Source: Marinobacter lutaoensis
Lineage (GTDB): Bacteria; Pseudomonadota; Gammaproteobacteria; Pseudomonadales; Oleiphilaceae
Length of the DNA: 64,000 nucleotides
Reading direction: 5' to 3'
Assembly: GCF_001981305.1 (NCBI RefSeq)
Contig: NZ_MSCW01000005.1
Coordinates: forward strand, 186,001 to 250,000
Part shown: positions 54,482 through 61,225 of the stretch, in pieces
How the letters are laid out: every line of letters begins with the position of its first letter
Position numbering within the stretch: position 1 is the stretch's first letter
Notes under the pieces: generated by a model
Seen by the model: the letters and a program-made list of their open reading frames with translations, nothing else
Database searches by the model: none
What the model was told of the DNA's origin: nothing
Translations under genes and position numbers: made by a program

Positions 54482-55819
54482 ATGCAGAAGAACAGGCAAT
54501 TGTGCATCGGCTTGTCGCTGGCCACCACGTGGTTGGCGGGAAACGGTTGGCGTCGGCCGGACAGCCGCGCCGAGGAGATCTGCCTGACCGATTTCTACGT
54601 CGACTACGCCAAAAAAGCCGAGGCGGCCCGACTGGACTTCCTGTTCCGGCCGGATGCTTTGTTCCTGAAACCGGACATGCTCGATCAGTCGCCGGGATTG
54701 GCAGGCCTGGATCCGACGCTGTTGCTGGCCACGCTGGCCCGGGAAACTTCCCGTATCGGTCTGGTGACGACAGCCTCCACCACGTTCAACCATCCCTATC
54801 ACGTTGCCCGAGCCCTGCAGTCGCTGCACTGGATCAGCCGGGGCCGGGCCGGTTGGAACATCGTGACCGCCCTGGATGGTCACGAGAATTTTGGCCTCGA
54901 TGCGATGCCCGGGGCAGACGCCCGCTACGACCGGGCGATGGAATTCACCCAGGTGGTCTGCGACCTGTGGCGCAGTTATCCGAAGCAGGCGAGGGTGGTG
55001 GACCGCCAGTCCGGCCGCTATGTGGACCGTTCGCTGATCCAGCCGATTGATCATCAGGGGCCGTGTTTCCGGGTCAAGGGCCCGCTGAACATTCCCGAGA
55101 CCGATTTCGGCCGTATTCCGTTTCTTCAGGCCGGCGCCTCGGACCGGGGGCGGGATTTCGCCGCCCGGGTCGCCGACGCGATTTTCGCGGCGACGCCGGA
55201 CCCGGACGCCGGCCGCGAGCTGGTGTCGGACATTCGCCGACGGGTCCGGGGGCACGGCCGGGATCCGCACTCGGTCAAGGTGCTCCCCGGTCTCAACCTG
55301 TTCCTGGGGCGGACCCGGAGCGAGGCCCAGGCGCTGTACCGGGACACCCACGCACGGCAGAACCTCGAACGTAAATACGCCTACATTGAGGAAGCCCTGG
55401 GGGTGGATGTCCGGGGGATGGCTCCCGGCCAGCGCCTGATACCGGCTCTTCTCCCCGAGCCGGACCGGCCGGTGCGAAGCCGGACCCACGCCGCCCTGCT
55501 GCGCCGGTTGGTGATCCGGGAACAGCCGACCGTGGCCGAACTGCTGGACCGGCCGGAAGTCATCGGTTCGTCCCATTGGCTGGTGGTGGGCACGCCGGAG
55601 GATGCGGTCGACAGCATTCTGCAGCGCTTCAACACCGGGGCCGCCGACGGCTTTGTCGCCCTGCCCAGCGGTTCCGACGCATCCCTGCATCTGTTCCTCG
55701 ATGAAGTGATACCCCGGCTGGTTGAGCTCGGCGTGTTCCGCACCGACTACTCCGGAACCACCTTCGCCGACCATCTGGGCATCCCTGCCGGGGAGACGCG
55801 GAGTAGGGCCGGTGTGTGA
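54482..55819 (+). CDS. LLM-class flavin-dependent monooxygenase (NtaA/SnaA/DszA family)
   Basis: A 445-residue reduced-flavin-dependent monooxygenase. Motifs of the NtaA/SnaA/DszA group are visible: SLATTWLAGNGWRRPDSRAE, DLDFLFRPD-like ARLDFLFRPDALFLKPDML, ASTTFNHPYHVARALQSLHW, SRGRAGWNIVTALDGHENFG, AGASDRGRDFAARVADAIF. Such enzymes attack chelators and sulfur compounds and need an FMN reductase partner, none of which is nearby. It lies in the fep operon (AGGAG ribosome site, three bases after fepC), between import genes and the receptor, so I infer that it processes the imported siderophore or its ligand. Confidence 0.9.
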   Translation: MQKNRQLCIGLSLATTWLAGNGWRRPDSRAEEICLTDFYVDYAKKAEAARLDFLFRPDALFLKPDMLDQSPGLAGLDPTLLLATLARETSRIGLVTTASTTFNHPYHVARALQSLHWISRGRAGWNIVTALDGHENFGLDAMPGADARYDRAMEFTQVVCDLWRSYPKQARVVDRQSGRYVDRSLIQPIDHQGPCFRVKGPLNIPETDFGRIPFLQAGASDRGRDFAARVADAIFAATPDPDAGRELVSDIRRRVRGHGRDPHSVKVLPGLNLFLGRTRSEAQALYRDTHARQNLERKYAYIEEALGVDVRGMAPGQRLIPALLPEPDRPVRSRTHAALLRRLVIREQPTVAELLDRPEVIGSSHWLVVGTPEDAVDSILQRFNTGAADGFVALPSGSDASLHLFLDEVIPRLVELGVFRTDYSGTTFADHLGIPAGETRSRAGV

Positions 55820-55874
55820 CGTTTTCCAATACGGGTGGTTTTTTTACCGCCTTGGGTGGCGGCGCACCGAGCGA

Positions 55875-55893
55875 ATGCGAGAAATTCTCACTC
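55875..55893. promoter_or_regulatory. Fur-like box ahead of the siderophore receptor gene
   Basis: GAGAA-A-TTCTC (55879-55889) is a perfect inverted repeat within ATGCGAGAAATTCTCACTC, which matches the core of the Pseudomonas-type Fur box AATGAGAATnATTCTCATT at many positions. It is about 40 bases before the receptor start, so the receptor probably has its own promoter in addition to read-through from the fep genes. Confidence 0.6.
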
Positions 55894-55933
55894 TCATTTT
55901 CTTGGGTTACGTTCGTTGACAGGAGATGCCTGC

Positions 55934-58009
55934 ATGCCCTCAGTGTTTTCGCCCATACCAGGTCCGGCCGCCGCCAGGAAACCGGCGTATCTGCCCCTAC
56001 TGGCGCTCGGCCTGGGGCTGGGTTCCGCCGCGGTTGCCCGGGCCGACGACGGCGGCTCCGTTTCCACCCTGTTGCCATCGATTACGGTCACCGGCGAAAA
56101 GGTCGAGCGGACCCTCTTCGAAACCGGTTCCAGTGTCGAGGTATATGACCAGGAACGCATCGAATCGACCCCTGGGGCGACCGAGCTTTCCGATCTGCTG
56201 AAGCTGAATCCGGCGGTGGTCGATGCCGGCGTCGGCAATCACATGCCGGCGGTTCGCGGAGTGGATGGCTCCGGCCCCTCCATCGGTGGCGTAGCCACCT
56301 TCGCAGGGGTTCGTCCGCGCCTGAACGTGTCCTTGGATGGCCGTTCGCTCAGCTACAGCGAGATCGCCTTTGGGCCCCGTTCACTCTGGGACATTCGCCA
56401 GGTGGAGACCTACGTGGGCCCGCAGAGCCATATCCAGGGTCGCAACGCCATTGCCGGCGCGGTGGTCATGGAAAGCAACGCGCCCAGCTTCGAATGGGAA
56501 GGGGCAGTGAAGGGCGGAATCGGCAACCAGGGCTACCGGCAAACCGCCGCCATGGTGTCCGGCCCGGTGCTGGAGGACGAGTTGGCCTTCCGGCTCGCCG
56601 TGGACCGGCAGCGGCGCGAGAGTTATGTCGACCTGGCCACCTACGATCCGGTGGGGGATGCCCGGGACGTGGAGGTGACCACCACCCGTTTCCGGTTGCA
56701 GTACGAACCCGGGGCACTGCCAGACTTCAGTACCGGAATCACCCTGAGCGACATGGAAACCCAGGGGCCCCAGGGTGAGTACGAGCTGTCCGATCCACCC
56801 TCCAGCCAGGCCAACGAATACCGTCCGGTTTACACCACCGATGCCACCAGCGGCAGCTGGGACGTGGACTGGCAGCTGTCGGACCAGCTCCGGTTCGAGA
56901 ACAACGTCACCTACACCGACCTTGAGTACAAGCGTCAGACTCAGAACACGGTGGCGGACTTCACCTCCGAAGGTGACGAGTACCACCTGGAGCCGCTGCT
57001 GCATTTCGGCGGCCGGGGGAGCACGGTCAGCGGCTTGGTGGGCGTGCGCTACTACCAAGCCAGCGCCGACGAGGCGTACATCAATGCCTCCGGCAGCCAG
57101 CCGATGACCGACGACACCGAAACCCGATCCGCGTTCGGTGAAATGACCTATCCGCTGACCGACACCGTGGACCTGACACTGGGACTGCGCTATGAGTGGG
57201 AACGCCGGCAGCGTACGGCGGACGTACAGTTAAATCCGTCTCGGTCCGTCGATCTGGATTTCGACGAAACCTACACCGCCTTGTTGCCGCGCCTGGACCT
57301 GGCCTGGAAGCCTCACGCCGGCCAGACCCTGGGCTTCAAGGTGGCCAAAGGCTATAACGCCGGGGGCGCCGGCCTGACCATTACCAGTTTTGACCCCTAT
57401 GAGTACGACCGGGAAACCGTCATCAGCTACGAAGTCTATACCCGGAACGAGCTGCTGGACGGTCAGCTGGAGCTGACCGCCAACCTGTTCTTCAACGATT
57501 ACAGCGACATGCAGTTGCCTGAATACGTGGGGGCCAACGATATTGTCATCCGCAACGCCGACCGCGCCATCAGCTATGGTACCGAGCTGGGCTCGCGCTG
57601 GATGCCGGTCGAGGCGTTCACGGTGTTCGCCAATCTGTCTCTGCTCCGGACCGAAGTCCAAGACTTCGACAGCACCGCGATCGAGGGCAACGAGCTGCCC
57701 CGAGCGCCCGGTTACGCCGCTACGCTGGGTGCCGTTTACCAATGGCTGCCGAACCTGGAGCTGAGTGGCAACGTGCGTCACACCGACAGTTACTATTCCG
57801 ATTACGACAACCTCGGGGTCGAGAAGATCGGTGCCTATACCGTGGCGGATGCCCAGCTGACCTACCGGTATGGCCCGGTGACCAGCAAAGTGTTCGTCAA
57901 CAACCTGTTTGACACGGACGCCGACACGCTGATCTTCAACAGTTTGGTCGACAACCCGCTGAAGGTGCAGCCGCGGATGGTGGGCGCGTCCCTCGAATAC
58001 CGGTTCTGA
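55934..58009 (+). CDS. TonB-dependent siderophore receptor
   Basis: A 691-residue outer-membrane receptor. A signal region (YLPLLALGLGLGSAAVARAD) precedes a TonB-box-like LPSITVTGEK. The plug domain has TPGATELSDLLKLNPAVVDA, RLNVSLDGRSLSYSEIAFGP, VETYVGPQSHIQGRNAIAGA and then the barrel, which ends with VGASLEYRF. The ATG at 55934 has AGGAG eight bases upstream. As the last gene of the AraC-fepBDGC cluster it probably takes up the ferric siderophore that FepBDGC imports; catecholate-type is my guess from the FepB relation. It is convergent with DUF1826, 10 bases apart. Confidence 0.9.
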   Translation: MPSVFSPIPGPAAARKPAYLPLLALGLGLGSAAVARADDGGSVSTLLPSITVTGEKVERTLFETGSSVEVYDQERIESTPGATELSDLLKLNPAVVDAGVGNHMPAVRGVDGSGPSIGGVATFAGVRPRLNVSLDGRSLSYSEIAFGPRSLWDIRQVETYVGPQSHIQGRNAIAGAVVMESNAPSFEWEGAVKGGIGNQGYRQTAAMVSGPVLEDELAFRLAVDRQRRESYVDLATYDPVGDARDVEVTTTRFRLQYEPGALPDFSTGITLSDMETQGPQGEYELSDPPSSQANEYRPVYTTDATSGSWDVDWQLSDQLRFENNVTYTDLEYKRQTQNTVADFTSEGDEYHLEPLLHFGGRGSTVSGLVGVRYYQASADEAYINASGSQPMTDDTETRSAFGEMTYPLTDTVDLTLGLRYEWERRQRTADVQLNPSRSVDLDFDETYTALLPRLDLAWKPHAGQTLGFKVAKGYNAGGAGLTITSFDPYEYDRETVISYEVYTRNELLDGQLELTANLFFNDYSDMQLPEYVGANDIVIRNADRAISYGTELGSRWMPVEAFTVFANLSLLRTEVQDFDSTAIEGNELPRAPGYAATLGAVYQWLPNLELSGNVRHTDSYYSDYDNLGVEKIGAYTVADAQLTYRYGPVTSKVFVNNLFDTDADTLIFNSLVDNPLKVQPRMVGASLEYRF

Positions 58010-58019
58010 ACATCGACGC

Positions 58020-58661
58020 TCAGTCCGAAAGCCAGTCCAGACCAACCATCAGGCGTGGCTCCGGGTTCAGGCAAGGGGAGCGGTGCACGATACCCCGGCC
58101 CTCGTTCCCGATCCACGCCTCGCCTTTCAGAAGAGCCACCGCACCGGCGGGAATGTGCTGGATGTCGCTTGCGTCCACCACCTGCTCCGGCAGTGGCCCA
58201 CCGCTGCCGGAGCGTCTTACCCGGTGTTCCGGCAGCCATTCGGTGCCCGGGCCGGAGTAGGTGCACAACAGGCGTACCGGGACCCGGTCCGTATGGAAGC
58301 GGGGACACAGGGGCCGGTCGACCACGTGCAGCCGGACGCCGACCGCCTGGGGTTCAAACAGGCAGCAGAACATCTCCACCAGCTGATTGACGTCGTCCAG
58401 CCAGAGGTCTGCGCCCGCAAGTTCCCGTGCCCAGTCTGGCAGCAGGCCATCCACGGCTTCTCCCGGCACCACGCTGGCGAAGCGCTCGAAATGGCCCGCC
58501 TGTTCGATCAGTGCCTGGGTGAACGGGCGCCAGTGCGGGTTTTCCGGCCGGCGCCATACCGCCAAGTTCACCTCGTCCTGGAAAATGCGGGTCAGGGTTT
58601 CCGCGTGGGAGCCCTCGACGGTGACCGGGGGCTTTGTCACTTGCTGCAATGGTTCAGTCAC
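58020..58661 (-). CDS. DUF1826 protein, likely Zur regulon
   Basis: A 213-residue cytoplasmic protein of the DUF1826 family. Family-like stretches are LWLDDVNQLVEMFCCLFEPQ, LHVVDRPLCPRFHTDRVPVR then LLCTYSGPGTEWLPE, and IPAGAVALLKGEAWIGNEGR then IVHRSPCLNPEPRLMVGLDW. The CPRFHTD segment has possible metal ligands. DUF1826 genes are commonly found beside zinc-starvation genes. The GTG start has GGAGA six bases upstream. Its promoter lies in the divergent region containing a Zur-like box 59 bases away, shared with dksA2. Confidence 0.85.
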   Translation of the reverse strand: MTEPLQQVTKPPVTVEGSHAETLTRIFQDEVNLAVWRRPENPHWRPFTQALIEQAGHFERFASVVPGEAVDGLLPDWARELAGADLWLDDVNQLVEMFCCLFEPQAVGVRLHVVDRPLCPRFHTDRVPVRLLCTYSGPGTEWLPEHRVRRSGSGGPLPEQVVDASDIQHIPAGAVALLKGEAWIGNEGRGIVHRSPCLNPEPRLMVGLDWLSD

Positions 58662-58719
58662 AGGTCTTCTCCGAATGCCTGGCCGACAGTTATGTCAGGC
58701 GCGATGCCCTTGCTTAAAC

Positions 58720-58732
58720 GTTATATTATAAC
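58720..58732. promoter_or_regulatory. Zur-like box between DUF1826 and dksA2
   Basis: GTTATATTATAAC has inverted arms GTTAT and ATAAC with a 3-base centre, inside AAACGTTATATTATAACATA. This is an excellent match to the gammaproteobacterial Zur core as I recall it. It lies 59 bases before the DUF1826 start and 89 bases before the dksA2 start. Confidence 0.75.
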
Positions 58733-58820
58733 ATAACCTTTATGGCGACCCGGTGGCAACGTGGTCTGGAAGAGGGGAGACCTTGCCACTATTACGAAGT
58801 CTCATCCTGGAGGTGATGCG

Positions 58821-59231
58821 ATGCTGACAAGGGAAGAGCTGTTGAACGCCCCGGAGTCGGAGTACATGAACGCGGACCAGCTCGCGTTTTTCAAGGCCCT
58901 GCTGGAACAGCTGCGCCAGGACACCATGGACAGCATCGAGGCGGCCAAGCAAACCCTGGCCAATCCGCCCGAACACAATGATGAGGCGGATCGCGCGGCA
59001 TACGAGGAGGAGTCCCGAATGGCGCTGCGCATCGTAGATCGTGAACGCAAGCTTCTGCCCAAGATCGATGCCGCGTTGCGGCGGATCGCCACCGGTGAAT
59101 TCGGCTACTGCCTGGAGTCCGGCGAGCCTATCGGCATACCCCGCCTCCTGGCCAGACCGACGGCGGAACTGTGCACCGAAGTGAAAGAACTCAGCGAGCG
59201 TCGGGAAAGTGTCTTCCGCGAGCGTGAGTGA
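58821..59231 (+). CDS. dksA2: DksA2, zinc-independent DksA paralogue
   Basis: A 136-residue RNA polymerase secondary-channel protein, acting with ppGpp. The coiled-coil region spans about residues 15-90. The acidic tip is not the usual DxxDxA but MDSIEAAKQTLANPPEHNDE. The C-terminal zinc finger reads FGYCLESGEPIGIPRLLARP then TAELCTEVKELSERRE: only the first and third of the four DksA cysteines remain, so it should not need a bound zinc. In Pseudomonas, DksA2 replaces DksA under zinc limitation. The ATG follows a perfect GGAGGTGAT ribosome site. Its divergent promoter has a Zur-like box. Confidence 0.92.
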   Translation: MLTREELLNAPESEYMNADQLAFFKALLEQLRQDTMDSIEAAKQTLANPPEHNDEADRAAYEEESRMALRIVDRERKLLPKIDAALRRIATGEFGYCLESGEPIGIPRLLARPTAELCTEVKELSERRESVFRERE

Positions 59232-59238
59232 CGGGCCT

Positions 59239-59262
59239 GCCGCCGTCATACCTGACGGCGGC
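59239..59262. terminator. 10-bp hairpin at the convergent end of dksA2 and the recombinase gene
   Basis: GCCGCCGTCA, loop TACC, TGACGGCGGC: perfect ten-base stem starting 8 bases after the dksA2 stop. The recombinase stop (TCA at 59246-59248) is inside it. It has no T-tract on either strand, so it may be a bidirectional terminator only in a loose sense. Confidence 0.5.
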
Positions 59263-60514
59263 GTCCCTCGGTTCGTCTGCGGGCCTGTTCCGAGTTAACG
59301 TAGACGGACTCGGTGAATGTGGCGTTGGCATGGCCCAGCTCTTCACTGATGTGCCGGATATCGGCACCGGCCTCGATCGCCTGGCTGGCGCCGGTATGCC
59401 GGAGGTAGTGGGTTTCCGATCGGATGGCCAGCATCTGCTTGGCTTCGTCGGCGTAGCCCTCCCGTTCCATCCGCTCGGCGGTGGCCACCATGGCCTGCTC
59501 GTAAATTCGCTGGACCTGGCGTTTGCCGATGGCGTTGCCCTTACCGGACGGCAGGATCGGGGTGGACTCCCCGGGCACCGGCAACGGCGACGTCAGCCCG
59601 AGGTGGCGACGCCAGCGTTTCAGATAGGCGAGATAGGCGTCGGGCAGCGTGACCTGACGGGTTTTGTCGCCTTTGCCAAACACGGAGTAGACCCAGTAGG
59701 GTTCGCCGTCGACCACCGTGCGCCGGAAATCGCCGAAGGTCGGGGTCCGCATCTGGCCGCGGTCAACCGGACGGGGAGCCAGTTCGCTGACCCGGAGGAA
59801 CAGGCTTTTCATGGTCACGATGACGAACAGATGCCGTTCGTATTTCGGATGGAGACTGGCCAGTTCGGTCAGGGTTTCCAGCAGAAACGACCATTGCCAG
59901 TCCGTCAGCCGCCGGACCTCCACGTCCCGGTTCTGGTTCAGGTTCGGTTTTGCCTTTCGGTCCCGTTTACGGACATCCAGTAACGGGTTCTTCGGCAGGT
60001 AGTCCCGGGCGACCAGGTATTTGAAAAACGTCTGCAGGGCCGTGCGGCTGGCATTCAGGCTGGCCTGGGTGACGGCATAGGGCGCCGCGCCATCCCTGGC
60101 GCGATGCGCCATGGGGCGCCAGTCCGGGTTTGATCGCCGTTGATCGTTCTGGCTGCGGAACGCCGGATAGATGCCGCTGGAGATCCACGAGGCCGGGGGC
60201 GTCTTTATAAAGGCGAAATAGCTGCTGACCAGTTCACTGTCCGCCTGGGGCAGGTGGCGCCGCGCGATCAGCCAGGTGTAATTCAGGAATCGCTGAATCT
60301 CGCTGCGAAAGCGGTTGTAGGTTCCCGATACGTCGCTGTATTTCTCCAGAAACCTGCGACTGGTCTCAAAGTCCTCGTGGGCGCTTTGGGGGTCGATCGG
60401 AAGCGTTGCCAAGGCCACCCGCAGGTCCGGGTACAGCTCAAGGTCTGACTGCTCATGAATCCGTTCGGCGGTATCGAACAGAGGAAAGCCGGGAAATCGG
60501 GTTCGGGCGTTCAT
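59246..60514 (-). CDS. Solitary tyrosine recombinase (integrase family)
   Basis: A 422-residue phage-integrase-fold site-specific recombinase. The N-terminal core-binding domain spans about 60-200 (FRSEIQRFLNYTWLIARRHL... TQASLNASRTALQTFFKYLV). The catalytic domain follows: Arg-I in KSLFLRVSELAPR, Lys in VFGKGDKTRQVTL, H-x-x-R in HYLRHTGASQAIEAG, His in ISEELGHANATFTE and nucleophile Tyr in ESVYVNSEQARR. No other mobile-element gene or direct repeat is near. It starts 586 bases from the dif site, so a role in terminus recombination is conceivable but unsupported. Confidence 0.92.
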   Translation of the reverse strand: MNARTRFPGFPLFDTAERIHEQSDLELYPDLRVALATLPIDPQSAHEDFETSRRFLEKYSDVSGTYNRFRSEIQRFLNYTWLIARRHLPQADSELVSSYFAFIKTPPASWISSGIYPAFRSQNDQRRSNPDWRPMAHRARDGAAPYAVTQASLNASRTALQTFFKYLVARDYLPKNPLLDVRKRDRKAKPNLNQNRDVEVRRLTDWQWSFLLETLTELASLHPKYERHLFVIVTMKSLFLRVSELAPRPVDRGQMRTPTFGDFRRTVVDGEPYWVYSVFGKGDKTRQVTLPDAYLAYLKRWRRHLGLTSPLPVPGESTPILPSGKGNAIGKRQVQRIYEQAMVATAERMEREGYADEAKQMLAIRSETHYLRHTGASQAIEAGADIRHISEELGHANATFTESVYVNSEQARRRTEGRRRQV

Positions 60515-60842
60515 CGGATGCGTCTTAAGGTCGATCTGGCGTTGAGATGGATGTCTGCCAGGGTATGCAAAATGTCCAATACTCCTAAATATTGGACGTC
60601 ATGGATAGCCCCGTCAAATCAGCATCTTAACGGAACAACGGCGCGCTGTAATCCCACACCGGCGCCTTTATACCCGCAAACCGGCGAGACTTGGCGTTGT
60701 CGCCGGGACACGGACTCGCCGGCGCTGTTTCCCCGGATGTGATCACCCTGGCATGGTACGGACGTTACTGGATTCCAGGTTGGCACCCCTCAAGGCTCAA
60801 GGCGCTCGCGGGATGCGGGCCGTTCCGCTGTCGGGCTTCGGA

Positions 60843-60872
60843 GGATCGCTATTCCGGGGATCGCTATTCCGG
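60843..60872 (+). repeat. Tandem duplication of a 15-bp unit
   Basis: GGATCGCTATTCCGG occurs twice without a gap. It lies in the gene-free stretch 228 bases from the dif-like site. Confidence 0.9.
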
Positions 60873-61099
60873 CATGGCGAAACCGGGGGGTGTCTGGACG
60901 CGGGAGCCCAGGTTGCGGTTTCATGCCAGCCCCGTGAAACGCCGCGAACCGGTCAGAGGGTTGAAGGTCATCAGACCGACGGGGGTAAACGGAGAACGAA
61001 AACACAGAAAGGAAGCATAGAGTGGAAAGAACGCGTGGAATGAGAAGAATATGGACATTGACACACGGTGCCCTGACGCGGTCGTCTTGATCATCCAAA

Positions 61100-61127
61100 A
61101 GTGCGCATAATGTATATTATGTTAAAT
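61100..61127 (+). other. dif: dif site for XerC/XerD chromosome dimer resolution
   Basis: The 28-bp stretch matches my recollection of Escherichia coli dif at 27 of 28 positions, differing only at the first base (A for G). The XerC-side arm GTGCGCATAA is at 61101-61110, the spacer TGTATA at 61111-61116, and the XerD-side arm TTATGTTAAAT at 61117-61127. The palindromic core is CATAAT-GTAT-ATTATG. Such sites lie at the replication terminus. Strand bias of FtsK-orienting octamers around the site agrees (see findings). Confidence 0.95.
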
Positions 61128-61225
61128 GATGTATGGGCGCCGTCATCCCCCTGCAACGAAACCATGGCCTACTGCAACAACCAGCCTTTCGTGAGTGAGC
61201 GGTTTCCGCTCGGGAGGCACGACGC

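Larger units (their letters stand above)
60515..61225. other. Gene-free terminus stretch
   Basis: No convincing gene in 711 bases. The short frames here lack ribosome sites and family resemblance. It holds a 15-bp tandem repeat and the dif-like site listed separately, and shows an A-rich section (60988-61060, AACGGAGAACGAAAACACAG) before the dif site. Near the 3' end, a GGGAGG ribosome site for the pyruvate-kinase-like gene. Confidence 0.7.

Noticed and set aside
60753..61098. Short frames near the dif site
   Set aside because: No ribosome site, no family likeness, and they overlap each other and the tandem repeat.
59246..61127. Prophage or integrative element carrying the recombinase
   Set aside because: No other phage, conjugation or cargo genes and no flanking direct repeats were found; neighbouring genes look like core functions.
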